Assembly: GCA_900556605.1 (NCBI GenBank)
Contig: USPC01000001.1
Span: 1 to 64,000, forward strand
Length of the DNA stretch: 64,000 nucleotides
Direction: 5' to 3'
Source: an uncultured Collinsella sp.
GTDB lineage: Bacteria; Actinomycetota; Coriobacteriia; Coriobacteriales; Coriobacteriaceae
Positions 1 to 8,274 of the stretch are shown here, in pieces. The notes beneath the pieces were generated by a model, which saw only the letters and a program-made list of their open reading frames with translations, had not been told where the DNA came from and did not search any database. The translations under genes and the position numbers were made by a program. How positions within the stretch are numbered: the stretch's first letter is position 1; the number at the start of each line of letters is the position of its first letter.

Positions 1-551
1 GCTGCGGAAACGCGGGGTCCGTTCAGGCTGTTGCGCTGAGATTGAAAATCAACCTGATACGACGAGGCTTTGGGCGGCGTCTTGCCCTTTAGCACCTTGT
101 GATAGTAGTCGTACGTCAGCGGCGTCTCGTCGCTCAGGCGCTCGGCATCCTCGACCTCGCCAATAAACAGCAGATGCGTTCCCACATCCACAGTGTCGAT
201 CAAACGGCAGCTAAACAGGGCCGCCGCGTGCTCGGGCACATAGGGCATGCCCAGAGCCGTCTCGCGGGTCTCGTATTTGGCAAACTTGTCATAATCGCTG
301 CTGGTGCGGAACCCAAAGTTACCGATGTAGAGCATGTCGGCGGTCTGATCGATCACGGTCAGCGCGAACGCTTTGGCCGATGCGATGACGCCCGAGGTGA
401 CATTGTCCTTGTTCACGGCAACCGAAATACGCGGCGGCATGGACGTCACCTGCACCGCAGTATTGATGACGCAGCCGGCGCGCAGCCCGTCTGCCGCAGC
501 GCTCACCACGTACAGACCGCTCGGCATGGTAAAGAACGCAGTTTTGTCCAT
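1..551 (-). CDS. Flavin reductase-like FMN-binding protein, C-terminus outside window
   Basis: About 183 residues are visible and the reading frame is still open at the window edge. The protein begins MDKTAFFTMPSGLYVVSA and continues as the split-barrel flavin reductase-like fold that binds FMN (residues about 5-150). It then reads LKGKTPPKASSYQ, a sequence I associate with the linker after the flavin domain in high-molecular-weight rubredoxins. An added rubredoxin or other redox module could therefore follow beyond the edge. The start at 551 is preceded by an AGGGGAG ribosome site. The likely role is FMN-dependent electron transfer in the cytoplasm, possibly oxygen or NO protection; this last point is inference. 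Confidence 0.75.
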   Translation of the reverse strand, partial: MDKTAFFTMPSGLYVVSAAADGLRAGCVINTAVQVTSMPPRISVAVNKDNVTSGVIASAKAFALTVIDQTADMLYIGNFGFRTSSDYDKFAKYETRETALGMPYVPEHAAALFSCRLIDTVDVGTHLLFIGEVEDAERLSDETPLTYDYYHKVLKGKTPPKASSYQVDFQSQRNSLNGPRVSA

Positions 552-602
552 AACGATCACTCCCCTAGCTCGGGTTGGAACCTCATGAATGTATGTACCC
601 AC

Positions 603-636
603 AAAAAAGGCGGCACCCATAACGGACGCCGCCTTT
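603..636 (-). terminator. Intrinsic terminator downstream of smpB
   Basis: On the minus strand a GGCGGC/GCCGCC stem is followed by six T residues. It lies between the end of smpB and the start of the flavin reductase-like gene, so it most likely ends the TPR-smpB transcript. Confidence 0.75.
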
Positions 637-678
637 GAGACATATGTGTCAGAACAGTAAGAAAGATGAGACGCCCGC

Positions 679-745
679 AGTTGCGGTGAAATAGGGACTG
701 AATAGCCCCTCAAACAGGAAAACAGTCCGTATTCCACCGCAACTT
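679..745. repeat. Dispersed 67-bp palindromic repeat, family A copy 1
   Basis: The ends AGTTGCGGTGAAATA and its near-complement TATTCCACCGCAACT pair over about 24 bp with few mismatches. Copies of exactly the same length lie at 14657-14723 and 47407-47473. The arms are conserved and the centre varies, but a short CCT/AGG-type inner stem remains. The copy sits 12 bp past the smpB stop codon, in the 3' untranslated region. Confidence 0.9.
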
Positions 746-756
746 ATACAGAGTGC

Positions 757-1227
757 CTAGCGGTTGCGTTCCTTAAGGGCGCGGTCGATCTCGCGTTGGA
801 CATCACGCTTGGCCATGTCCTCGCGCTTGTCGTAGAGCTTCTTGCCGCGACCCAGACCCAGCAGCAGCTTTACGCGGCCGTCGGTATTAAAGTAGAGCTC
901 CAACGGAACCAGCGCATAACCACGGTTGCGAAGTTTGCCGTCAAGAAAGTCGATCTCCTTGCGGTGCAGCAGCAGACGACGCCGACGGTCAGGATCGCGA
1001 TTCCACACGCCACCATGGCTATAAGGGTGGATATGCAGGCCGACGAGCCAGCACTCCCCGCCGCGGATCAGCGCGAAGGTATCGGTGATCTGGCAGGCGC
1101 GCTCGCGAATCGACTTGACCTCGGTGCCACTCAGCTCAATACCGCACTCAAACGTCTCATCGATAAAGTACTCGTGATGTGCCGAGCGATTCTTGGAAAT
1201 GAGTTTGCGCTCGCGCTTACTGGGCAT
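757..1227 (-). CDS. smpB: SsrA-binding protein SmpB
   Basis: This 156-aa protein has the usual SmpB length and conserved segments: NRSAHHEYFIDETFECGIEL near the N-terminus, GTEVKSIRE, and a basic C-terminal tail ending ALKERNR. SmpB binds tmRNA and brings it to stalled ribosomes for trans-translation, which rescues the ribosome and tags the unfinished peptide. The start at 1227 gives the family N-terminus MPSKRERKLISKNR. It overlaps the end of the upstream TPR gene by 11 bases, so the two are probably translated together. No tmRNA gene is visible in the window. Confidence 0.96.
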   Translation of the reverse strand: MPSKRERKLISKNRSAHHEYFIDETFECGIELSGTEVKSIRERACQITDTFALIRGGECWLVGLHIHPYSHGGVWNRDPDRRRRLLLHRKEIDFLDGKLRNRGYALVPLELYFNTDGRVKLLLGLGRGKKLYDKREDMAKRDVQREIDRALKERNR

Positions 1228-2134
1228 CGCCGGCCTCCTTGGCGCCATCGGCGTTTGAGCCCGCAGCCTCGCGCTTTGCCTTGCGCTCGGCATTGAGCTC
1301 GGCATCGCTCTCGCGCACCAGTTTGATAATCGCCGCGCAGGCCTCCTCGCCCACCAAGTCGCGAGCACGCACCGTCAGGCGCGTCGCCTCCTGCTTGTCG
1401 CCGTCGCTTGCAGCATCGGTCGCGCACATAATCAGGCAGATGGCAATCTCGGCCGAAGGCGAGGTCGGCACGCCTTGCAGGGCCAATTCACCCATCACGT
1501 GGTCGTCGCTCTCATCAGCGGCATCCGGATAGGTGGTATGGATCTTGTTGAGCAGGCGCGTCGTATGCGCATCGTTGGGCGCCAGGCGCAGCGCCAGACG
1601 CGCGCAGCCCACGGCAGCCGAAACGTTCTCGGTCTCGGGCTCCAAGAAGTACTGACCTAGATTGGCGTAAGCGCGGGCGGCGCACTTGCCATCGCTTGCA
1701 CGCTCCAGCACCGAGAACGAGAGCGATGCCCATTCCTGCTTGTCCTCGAGTGCACGGAACAGCTCGGCCAAATCCAAGCGATAGTTGCAGTTCATGGGGT
1801 CCCAACGCACAGCCTGCATCAGGGCATTACGAGCGCTTACATAATCCTGCTGGCGAATGTAGGCAAACGCCATGTCAGAGTACAGGCGGTCAAACGGCAC
1901 CTCAACCTGCACGAGCTCGCGCGGATCCTTCTCCACGCGGCGATAGGCCAAGCGCTCAAACTTGCTATCGAAGCTAAAGTATTGACGCTTCTCCTCCGTC
2001 TTGCACTCAGCATCAATATACTCCTCGGCGAGCTCCACCAGACGCTCCAGCAGCGGCGTCGCCGTAGCCAGGTCGCCCTGCGCCAGATAGTTCTCGGCAT
2101 ACGTGATGTCTTGCAAGCTGATGGGCAGATCCAT
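1217..2134 (-). CDS. TPR-repeat protein of unknown function
   Basis: This 305-aa protein has helical repeats of tetratricopeptide type, for example LYSDMAFAYIRQQDYVSARN and ARAYANLGQYFLE. It has no signal peptide or membrane segment and ends in an Ala/Lys/Glu-rich tail. TPR proteins are cytoplasmic scaffolds; no specific partner can be named. The start at 2134 follows a GAGGAG ribosome site. The gene overlaps smpB by 11 bases, which suggests co-expression with ribosome rescue, but that link is inference only. Confidence 0.7.
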   Translation of the reverse strand: MDLPISLQDITYAENYLAQGDLATATPLLERLVELAEEYIDAECKTEEKRQYFSFDSKFERLAYRRVEKDPRELVQVEVPFDRLYSDMAFAYIRQQDYVSARNALMQAVRWDPMNCNYRLDLAELFRALEDKQEWASLSFSVLERASDGKCAARAYANLGQYFLEPETENVSAAVGCARLALRLAPNDAHTTRLLNKIHTTYPDAADESDDHVMGELALQGVPTSPSAEIAICLIMCATDAASDGDKQEATRLTVRARDLVGEEACAAIIKLVRESDAELNAERKAKREAAGSNADGAKEAGDAQ

Positions 2135-2228
2135 GGCTACTCCTCGATCTGAGCGAAACACGGCAGGCGCCGTATATACGGTCAATACACAAAACCCGGG
2201 TCTCTTACGAGGCCCGGGCGTTCAATTT

Positions 2229-2305
2229 TGGTAGCCCGTACCAGATTCGAACTGGTGATCTCCGCCTTGAGAGGGCGGCGTCCTAAACCGCTAGACGAAC
2301 GGGCC
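2229..2305 (-). tRNA. tRNA-Glu (anticodon CTC)
   Basis: Read on the minus strand, a 77-nt cloverleaf starts GGCCCGT and ends ACGGGCT-ACCA. The anticodon stem CCGCC/GGCGG encloses loop CTCTCAA, giving anticodon CTC for GAG codons. The T arm contains GTTCGAATC and the CCA end is encoded. It is the second tRNA of a two-gene unit. Confidence 0.95.
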
Positions 2306-2322
2306 ATATGTAGCAAATGCAA

Positions 2323-2396
2323 TGGCTGGGATGGAGGGAGTCGAACCCCCATTGACGGAACCAGAATCCGCTGTCCTGCCATTAGACGACATCCCA
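2323..2396 (-). tRNA. tRNA-Gln (anticodon CTG)
   Basis: Read on the minus strand, a 74-nt cloverleaf starts TGGGATG and ends CATCCCA-GCCA. The anticodon stem GCGGA/TCCGT encloses loop TTCTGGT, giving anticodon CTG for CAG codons. The T arm has GGTTCGACTCC and CCA is encoded. It lies 17 bases upstream of tRNA-Glu in the same transcript. Confidence 0.94.
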
Positions 2397-2440
2397 ATGA
2401 CTGCATCGCTGCGCTCGGCTGTGCCTTTGCGCAAGAAAGA

Positions 2441-2469
2441 AATATACGGGAAGTCTCGCCGTGACGCAA
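2441..2469 (-). promoter_or_regulatory. Probable promoter of the tRNA-Gln/tRNA-Glu unit
   Basis: On the minus strand TTGCGT (2464-2469) is separated by exactly 17 bases from TATATT (2441-2446), a good match to a housekeeping promoter. Transcription would start about 37 bases before tRNA-Gln. The rest of the gap up to 2672 shows no gene. Confidence 0.6.
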
Positions 2470-2672
2470 GCCCCAATTTTGACTTTTTTGAAATTCAGTC
2501 AAATTGGCCTAATTTAGTCCAACCCGTGAAGGACCTGTGAAGCCGACCGCTGTACACGAAGGGCAAAACGCCGCGAGCGGTAGCCGTCAACCGTTGGCAG
2601 ATTCTACCGCGAAAACGATAGCACCAGGCAACACAATCGAAGTATCAATGATCACGTAGATATCGAGGCGCC

Positions 2673-3083
2673 ATGGACGAAGAGCTTGATTACCTATGGG
2701 AGACCCTGGGCCTCGAGATCACTGCCGACCTTTGGCCCGAACGGGACAAAATCCATCCCACACTGCGCCCCGCCATTACTGTGGTGCAGGCAAAATACCG
2801 CCGTGCATCCTTTTTGATCATGCGGATGTCATGGCACGCGGGACTCCCCGACCTTAAGCGAATCCAGGCAAGCCTCGTCGAGTTGTCCGGTATGCCGACC
2901 GTCATATCCGAGGCACACCTGGAGCAGCGCCAGCGTGAGCGACTGCAACAGCAGCGGATTCCCTTTATCTGCCCTGGCGTTCAGGCATATCTGCCCTTTA
3001 TGGACGAGGAGTACTGGAGCGGCAAGCCCAACAAACACGTAAAGGTCTACGATCCGCACGAATGGGCACAGCTGGCGGACTGA
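2673..3083 (+). CDS. Hypothetical protein with an IPFI-x-PGxQ-x-YLPF motif
   Basis: This 136-aa soluble protein contains RIPFICPGVQAYLPF around residues 95-110. A similar motif occurs, as far as I recall, in the non-DNA-binding N-terminal part of MarR-annotated coriobacterial proteins. No winged-helix domain follows here: the protein stops about 25 residues later. It could be a free-standing version of that domain or a shortened relative. The ribosome site (CGAGG) is moderate. Convergent with the ArsC-like gene, with a tandem hairpin array in between. Confidence 0.6.
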   Translation: MDEELDYLWETLGLEITADLWPERDKIHPTLRPAITVVQAKYRRASFLIMRMSWHAGLPDLKRIQASLVELSGMPTVISEAHLEQRQRERLQQQRIPFICPGVQAYLPFMDEEYWSGKPNKHVKVYDPHEWAQLAD

Positions 3084-3102
3084 CTGGGGCAGGCCCGCCG
3101 GC

Positions 3103-3272
3103 GGAAAGTGCGTCCCAGATTTCAAGCTCAAACTGGTCCCTACTTTCCCGTCGAGCCCTCAACCGGAAACCGTGTCCCGCAATCGAAGCTCAGAATGGGA
3201 CGTGCTTTCCGCAACCGGCCACTTTGGGAAAGTGCATCCCATTCTGGAAGCGAATTCCGGGTCGCACTTTCC
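3103..3272. repeat. Tandem array of three 46-bp hairpins with 62-bp period (family B)
   Basis: Three palindromic units occupy 3103-3148, 3165-3210 and 3227-3272. Each is 46 bp and starts 62 bp after the previous one, leaving 16-bp spacers. Each begins GGAAA(G/C) and ends CTTTCC, with inner TCCC and a facing GG-rich segment; unit 2 has a clear TCCC/GGGA pair. The middle sequence varies while the ends are kept. The array fills the space between two convergent genes and ends 7 bp from the stop codon of the ArsC-like gene. Confidence 0.85.
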
Positions 3273-3279
3273 GCAGCCG

Positions 3280-3639
3280 CTACAGCAACGCCTCGGCCCA
3301 AGCCGATTCCCTAAAGCCGGGAATCGCAAAGTCGTCGCCCACCAGCAGCGGACGCTTGACCAGCATGCCGTCGGTCGCCAGCAGCTCGTAGCACTCCCGA
3401 TCCGTCATGCCCGCATCCAGACGCGCCTTCAGGCCCAGCTCTCGATATTTCATGCCCGACGAATTAAAGAAGCGCCGCACCGGCAGCCCCGAATGAGCAA
3501 TCCAGGTCGCAAGCTCATCAGCCGTAGGATTGTCCAAAACGATATCGCGGTCGATATACTCAACCCCATGTTCATCCAGCCATGCCTTGGCCTTCTTACA
3601 GGTCGAGCACTTGGGATATTCAACAAACAGTACGGTCAT
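3280..3639 (-). CDS. ArsC/Spx-family thioredoxin-fold protein
   Basis: The 119-aa product starts MTVLFVEYPKCSTCKKAKAW, placing a CxxC pair (CSTC) at the thioredoxin-fold active site. It continues with the ArsC-family pattern including RRFFNSSGMKYRELGL and a C-terminal VKRPLLV block. Family members include arsenate reductases, the regulator Spx and YffB-like proteins, and the sequence alone does not decide between them. No arsenic genes are nearby, so a thiol-redox role is as likely as arsenate reduction. The start at 3639 has a strong GGAGGATTCCC ribosome site and removes 13 codons of the longest frame. Confidence 0.85.
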   Translation of the reverse strand: MTVLFVEYPKCSTCKKAKAWLDEHGVEYIDRDIVLDNPTADELATWIAHSGLPVRRFFNSSGMKYRELGLKARLDAGMTDRECYELLATDGMLVKRPLLVGDDFAIPGFRESAWAEALL

Positions 3640-3731
3640 GGGAATCCTCCGAATATAGATCGGCCAACGCAGGCACACGCCACACGAGGCGCCTTCGTAT
3701 GATGGGCCAATTGTAGCCCACGGGTCACACG

Positions 3732-4784
3732 CTAAACGAACCGTACCCCGAATCCGCGTTTGATGAACGGCAGCAGCTCCATTGCCTCGGGCGTGATATG
3801 GCCCGCAACGTTCATGCGCTCGTCACCGGGAAGATCGACCCGCGCAATCTCAAGCTCACCTTCGTAGCGCCCATATCCGCTATTGCTCACAGCGATCGAC
3901 CCCGCCTTTCGCGGCAGGCCGGCTCCGGCATCCGTCGACACGGAATCCGGCTTAAGCGTCGTACGTGACTCCTGAGACCTAAAGATAAGGACGCTCGAGT
4001 CGGGCCGGTCGTGATGAATCTGCCCGCGCACATAGGCATAACCGGGCTCAAGCTCGCATTGCAGGTCCACGTATCCGGCGGAAACTTGAGCAAACTGCGC
4101 CCAGCCCGCATCGGAAAGATCGGGGTCGCCGACCAACACAATGTCGCAATCGGCGCCATGTGCAAGCTCAAGCATATTGAGAGCAACCTTTGACGCGCGA
4201 CCGCGCTGCGCCTCGACCGTCGGCAGTCCCTCGAATACCGGCCCGCGAACGTTAGCATCACCCGGCACAAAAGCCATGATTTCGAATCCAAGCGCCGCAA
4301 GACGAAGATTCACCCGAGCAATGTCCTCCAGAGCTAAACCGGTATAAGGCTTGGGGTAAAAATTGTGGCAGGCGGCAAAACGAGTCACATCGGCACCGGC
4401 CTCACGCCACGATGCGATTTCATCAGAACTCACTGTCGATGCATTGACCACAATGCGAAATACACCGGACAGCTCCGCGACCCGCTGGGCGCTAAAGCCA
4501 TAGTCCAAACGAAGGTATTCCAACCCCAGATCGCGCAAGTCCTCGATGCGCTCAAGCCCGAGCAAATCGCACGTGCGAGGCCCCACATCGGCAATGAGCG
4601 CAATGCCGCGGGCGGAAAGCAGCGACAGCACATGACGGACCTTATCGGCATACGCCGCTCCCCCATCCTCGGGAATATGCAGCGAGGTGAACGCATAGCG
4701 CGCACCCGCCGCGGCACCATGTTCAATCGTCCGCTCAGTATCCTGCAGAGGGCTGGAAAGATAAATCGAAATACCCGTTTTCAC
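3732..4784 (-). CDS. mupG: MupG-type 6-phospho-N-acetylmuramidase (DUF871 family)
   Basis: The 350-aa protein begins KTGISIYLSSPLQD and has a TIM-barrel N-terminal domain (about 1-230) followed by a small C-terminal domain, as in MupG/DUF871 proteins. MupG cleaves MurNAc-6-phosphate-GlcNAc, releasing the MurNAc-6-phosphate that MurQ then uses. The gene is last in murR-murQ-murP-mupG, the gene set found in the Staphylococcus aureus MurNAc operon, which supports the call strongly. The start codon is GTG at 4784, behind an AAAGGAG site that overlaps the T-run of a hairpin terminator, so expression may be lower than for the upstream genes. Confidence 0.9.
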   Translation of the reverse strand: MKTGISIYLSSPLQDTERTIEHGAAAGARYAFTSLHIPEDGGAAYADKVRHVLSLLSARGIALIADVGPRTCDLLGLERIEDLRDLGLEYLRLDYGFSAQRVAELSGVFRIVVNASTVSSDEIASWREAGADVTRFAACHNFYPKPYTGLALEDIARVNLRLAALGFEIMAFVPGDANVRGPVFEGLPTVEAQRGRASKVALNMLELAHGADCDIVLVGDPDLSDAGWAQFAQVSAGYVDLQCELEPGYAYVRGQIHHDRPDSSVLIFRSQESRTTLKPDSVSTDAGAGLPRKAGSIAVSNSGYGRYEGELEIARVDLPGDERMNVAGHITPEAMELLPFIKRGFGVRFV

Positions 4785-4800
4785 GCTTCAACGCTCCTTT

Positions 4801-4834
4801 AAAAAAGGCCGGCGGAGCAGCTAGCCCCGCCGGC
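4801..4834 (-). terminator. Intrinsic terminator between murP and mupG, overlapping the mupG leader
   Basis: On the minus strand a GCCGGCGG/CCGCCGGC stem is followed by a T-run that runs straight into the AAAGGAG ribosome site of mupG. It should reduce read-through into mupG, or act as an attenuator. No separate mupG promoter is obvious after it. Confidence 0.7.
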
Positions 4835-4901
4835 ACAACCATAACATCAAGAAATCTGCCGCGCGCCGCGAACCCCGAGCAACACGGCTCGCGATATCAA
4901 A

Positions 4902-6332
4902 CTACTCGCCAAAGAACTCGTTGATCTTCTGCTCGTCGACGCCAAAGAACCACGTCAGGACAAAGCCGGCGGCATAGGCAAGCAGCATAGCGGCAACGTA
5001 GCCGAGCTGCTGGCCAGGAACGACGATCAGCAGGCCAAACAGACCGGAAACGCCCTGAGAAACCGTGCCGATGTGAAGCAGCGCCGCGAGCGCGCCGCCA
5101 AATCCGGCACCCAGGCAGGCCGTCACAAACGGACGAACGAGCGGCAGCGTAACAGCATACATCAGAGGCTCTCCCACACCCAGGATTCCAACGGGAATGG
5201 ACTCTGCGACGTACTTCTTGAGCTTGGCGTTCTTGGTCTTAAAGTACAGCGCCAAACCGGCACCGACCTGGCCGCCGCCAGCCATCATAAGGATGGGAAG
5301 CAGGTAATTGATACCCTTGGTAGCGCCGTCGGGATCGTTGAGCATAGCGTGGATCGGCGTGAGCGCCTGATGCAGGCCGACGGAAACCAGCGGCAAGAAG
5401 CCTGCCGACAGGATATAGCCGCCCAGGACGCCCAGCTTCTCGAAGATAAAGGTCAAAACGCTAAAGATGGCAGTCGTCAGCCATGCGCCAACCGGCTGGA
5501 TGACGAGCATCAGAGCAAAGGCGCCGATGATGAGCACCAGCAGCGGGGACAAGAACGTGTCGAGTGCGTTGGGCATAACCTTGCGAATCTGACGCTCCAT
5601 CCAGGCAAAAAATGCGCCAGCGATGAGAGCCGCGATCATGCCGCCCGCTGCGGGGTTGTACTGCGCACTGGTAAGCGGCAGCAGAATGGCAGTGGCAGGA
5701 TCAGCCGCGCCAGGCGCAAGCAGGGGCATGGCGCTGTTGGCGATACACATCATGCCGGCGATGCCGCCCAGCGCAGCGGAGCCACCAAACTCACGTGCCG
5801 CGTTATAGCCCACCAAGATGGGCAGATAGGCAAACAGGGCCCAGCCCATGGAACGAATGCCCTGGTACCACCACTCGCCTGCAAGCGCTCCTGCAGTCGA
5901 GACGTTAATGACGTTGCAGATACCGTTGATGAGGCCAGCCGCAATGATGCCGGGAAGCAGGGCGACGAAGACATTGGAAATCTTCTTGAGGAAGGCCTGA
6001 ACCGGCTTAGACTCGTACTTGGCCTTCTGCGCGGCCTTGTTTGTGGCCGCAGCGTCAACCACGCTCTCGTCGGCAACGCCTTTCGCAAGGCCGGTGAGCT
6101 TGGAGAACTCCTCGAGCACCTTATTCACCTTGCCCGGACCCAGCACGATCTGCATCGTGTCGTCCTCGACCAGGCCCATCACGCCGTCGAGTGCCTTAAT
6201 GCCCTCCGTGTCGACGTTGCCCGCGTCTTTGACGGTCACGCGCAGGCGCGTCATGCACGCCGCGTTTGCGAGCACGTTGTCTTTACCGCCCAAAAGGTCC
6301 AGCAGCTTTTGAGCCAGCTCTTTGTTCGTCAT
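4902..6332 (-). CDS. murP: PTS EIIBC permease, MurNAc-type (MurP)
   Basis: This 476-aa PTS permease has an N-terminal EIIB domain (residues 1-90) with the phosphorylated cysteine in NAACMTRLRV (Cys26), then a multi-spanning EIIC domain (about 110-460) including GVGEPLMYAVTLPL. There is no EIIA domain, as in MurP, so EIIA must come from another protein. It imports and phosphorylates an amino sugar; MurNAc or MurNAc-GlcNAc is inferred from murQ, murR and mupG on either side. The length matches MurP (about 474 aa). Confidence 0.88.
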   Translation of the reverse strand: MTNKELAQKLLDLLGGKDNVLANAACMTRLRVTVKDAGNVDTEGIKALDGVMGLVEDDTMQIVLGPGKVNKVLEEFSKLTGLAKGVADESVVDAAATNKAAQKAKYESKPVQAFLKKISNVFVALLPGIIAAGLINGICNVINVSTAGALAGEWWYQGIRSMGWALFAYLPILVGYNAAREFGGSAALGGIAGMMCIANSAMPLLAPGAADPATAILLPLTSAQYNPAAGGMIAALIAGAFFAWMERQIRKVMPNALDTFLSPLLVLIIGAFALMLVIQPVGAWLTTAIFSVLTFIFEKLGVLGGYILSAGFLPLVSVGLHQALTPIHAMLNDPDGATKGINYLLPILMMAGGGQVGAGLALYFKTKNAKLKKYVAESIPVGILGVGEPLMYAVTLPLVRPFVTACLGAGFGGALAALLHIGTVSQGVSGLFGLLIVVPGQQLGYVAAMLLAYAAGFVLTWFFGVDEQKINEFFGE

Positions 6333-6389
6333 AACTCCTCCCTGTATTGGGTATCTCGTCTGGATGTCATATCAGCTCGCGCCGCGCAC

Positions 6390-7313
6390 CTATTGGGCAT
6401 CGGCATTGCTCTTCTCATGGCCACTCACCGCAGCACGGACATGGCCACGCGCCCGCTCAAGAGCTACCGCAGCCTGCTCGGCATCGCAGTCCAGCAGTAC
6501 CGAGACAATAGCGGTTTTTACGTGGCCGCCGGCATCTGCAAGCGCCTGAACGGCGCGCTCGCGCGTGCAGCCGGTCGCCTCCATCACGATGTTCTGGCCG
6601 CGCACCACCAACTTCTCGTTCGTCTGCTGCACATCGACCATCAGGTTTTGGTATACCTTGCCAATCTTGACCATGGCACCGGTCGAAATCATGTTGAGAA
6701 TGAGCTTTTGAACCGTTCCCGCCTTGAGCCTCGTTGAGCCGGTCAGTACCTCGGGACCGGGCACGGGCTCAATGGCAAGATCTGCGCTCTCCCCGATCTT
6801 CGACCCTTGGTTGCAGGCAATTGCAATGGTCTTGCACCCAGTTGCCTTGGCGTACACAAGGCCGCCCACCACATAGGGAGTACGACCGCTTGCCGCCAGG
6901 CCAACGACAAGATCCTTGTCCGAGAGTCCACGCTCCCGCAGGTCGCTCGCGCCAAGCTCCTCGCTGTCTTCGGCACCTTCGACAGCCTTGATAAACGCCG
7001 TCTCGCCCCCGGCAATGAGCCCGACAATCAGATCGGGCGATACGCCAAACGTGGGCGGACACTCCGAAGCGTCGAGTACGCCCAGACGACCGCTGGTGCC
7101 TGCGCCCATGTAAAAGACGCGCCCGCCGCGCTCGAGTGTCTCAGCAGCCCAGTCGATTGCTGTGGCAACCTGGGGCAACACTTTCGTGACCGACTGGACG
7201 GCACGAAGATCCTCATCGTTCATCGTCGTGACGATTTGCAGCGATGTCATCGTATCGAGGTCCATTGACCTTTGATTACGCTGTTCGGTCGTGAATTTTG
7301 TTAAATCGAGCAT
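6390..7313 (-). CDS. murQ: N-acetylmuramic acid 6-phosphate etherase MurQ
   Basis: The 307-aa protein has the SIS domain of MurQ with YMGAGTSGRLGVLDASECPP (residues about 65-85) and LTGSTRLKAGTVQK further on. Both are family hallmarks. MurQ removes the lactyl ether of MurNAc-6-phosphate to give GlcNAc-6-phosphate and D-lactate in the cytoplasm. The start at 7313 (MLDLTKFTTEQRN) has a GAGGTG ribosome site; the longer open frame in front of it overlaps murR and is not coding. It follows murR after 10 bases. Confidence 0.96.
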   Translation of the reverse strand: MLDLTKFTTEQRNQRSMDLDTMTSLQIVTTMNDEDLRAVQSVTKVLPQVATAIDWAAETLERGGRVFYMGAGTSGRLGVLDASECPPTFGVSPDLIVGLIAGGETAFIKAVEGAEDSEELGASDLRERGLSDKDLVVGLAASGRTPYVVGGLVYAKATGCKTIAIACNQGSKIGESADLAIEPVPGPEVLTGSTRLKAGTVQKLILNMISTGAMVKIGKVYQNLMVDVQQTNEKLVVRGQNIVMEATGCTRERAVQALADAGGHVKTAIVSVLLDCDAEQAAVALERARGHVRAAVSGHEKSNADAQ

Positions 7314-7323
7314 TTCATTCACC

Positions 7324-8175
7324 TCATCTTTCCTGTTTCTCGATGTAGTTTTGCTTAATGACATGCGTCGCCCGTTCGTAGTCGCTGGCAACGTAAGCAG
7401 CGTACAGGGCATCGACAACCATAAGCTGGGCCATACGCGAAGCCATGGCACCGCTGCGGACCAAGGGTTCACTCGCAGCGACGCCGAGCACGGCATCGGC
7501 CATGGTGGCAAGCTTGGATGATCCATCTACTTTGGTAACGGCCACAACGGGACAGTTGTGACGTTGAGCCTCGGCGGTGCAATCCAGCACCTCTTGCGTC
7601 AAGCCCGAGTAGCTAAAGGCGATTGCCATATCGCCCTCATGCATGTTCTTGGCACATAAGAGCTGATCATGCCAGTCGTCGTACAGATGGCACTCTTTGT
7701 CGACACGCATGAGCTTTTGCGCCAGGTCGTGCGCGACCAAACGAGAGGCACCAATACCGAACAGATTGACCGCGCGCGCCCGCTTAAGACGGGCCGCGCA
7801 TCGCTCCAAGACGGTGTAATCGAGCGTTCGCGCCGTCGCCTCGATCGTGCGCACGTTGCTTTTCATCACCTTCCCCACGATACGTTCGACGCTGTCATCC
7901 ATGGAGATGTCCTCGAGGGCTACGTCTTTCTTGTCACCTAAGAGCGCCAGCTCGGCAATCAGTTCGCGCTGGAACTCCTTGTAGCCCGCAAAACCCAAAC
8001 GCTTGCAAAAGCGCAAAATGCTCGAGGGCGAGGAGAACGTGACATCGGCAAGACCGCGGACGGACAGCCCGACCACCTCGTGCGGATGAGCGCTTACATA
8101 TGCGATGACATTGCGTTCCGCCGGGCTCGCGCTGAGCTCACGCTCGCGAAGCCGCAAAAGCAATCCGTTTGCCAT
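7324..8175 (-). CDS. murR: MurR/RpiR-family transcriptional regulator
   Basis: This 283-aa regulator has an N-terminal RpiR-type HTH (residues 1-75, with SPSSILRFCKRLGFAGYKEF as recognition region) and a C-terminal sugar-phosphate-binding SIS domain (about 120-260). As first gene of the MurNAc operon it probably represses it and senses MurNAc-6-phosphate; both points are inferred from the family. The ATG at 8175 sits 7 bases after GGAGGTG. A GTG three codons earlier lies inside that ribosome site and is rejected. A palindrome at 8242-8260 is a likely binding site. Confidence 0.88.
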   Translation of the reverse strand: MANGLLLRLRERELSASPAERNVIAYVSAHPHEVVGLSVRGLADVTFSSPSSILRFCKRLGFAGYKEFQRELIAELALLGDKKDVALEDISMDDSVERIVGKVMKSNVRTIEATARTLDYTVLERCAARLKRARAVNLFGIGASRLVAHDLAQKLMRVDKECHLYDDWHDQLLCAKNMHEGDMAIAFSYSGLTQEVLDCTAEAQRHNCPVVAVTKVDGSSKLATMADAVLGVAASEPLVRSGAMASRMAQLMVVDALYAAYVASDYERATHVIKQNYIEKQER

Positions 8176-8241
8176 CTCAAACACCTCCGTTGAGAAGAAT
8201 TAAAGACCAACGAACGATTCGTACCGGATAAAAACAGCTTT

Positions 8242-8260
8242 TGCGGTACATTGTGCCGCA
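8242..8260. promoter_or_regulatory. Candidate MurR operator palindrome
   Basis: TGCGGTACATTGTGCCGCA is a 19-bp near-perfect palindrome about 67 bp upstream of murR, in the only sizable gap before the operon. Its size and location fit an RpiR-family autoregulatory site. No second copy was seen. Confidence 0.5.
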
Positions 8261-8274
8261 TCGTGGCGCACAAA

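Noticed and set aside
99-638. A 179-codon plus-strand frame at the window start
   Set aside because: The minus strand carries a flavin reductase-like protein with a good ribosome site. The plus frame runs through the terminator and has no motifs.
3103-3272. CRISPR array
   Set aside because: Only three diverged palindromic units with 16-bp spacers. No conserved direct repeat and no cas genes nearby.
5073-6737. A 554-codon open frame antisense to murP and murQ
   Set aside because: Shadow of the real genes. Composition is Arg/Gln/His-rich, no family is recognisable, and it crosses the murP-murQ boundary.
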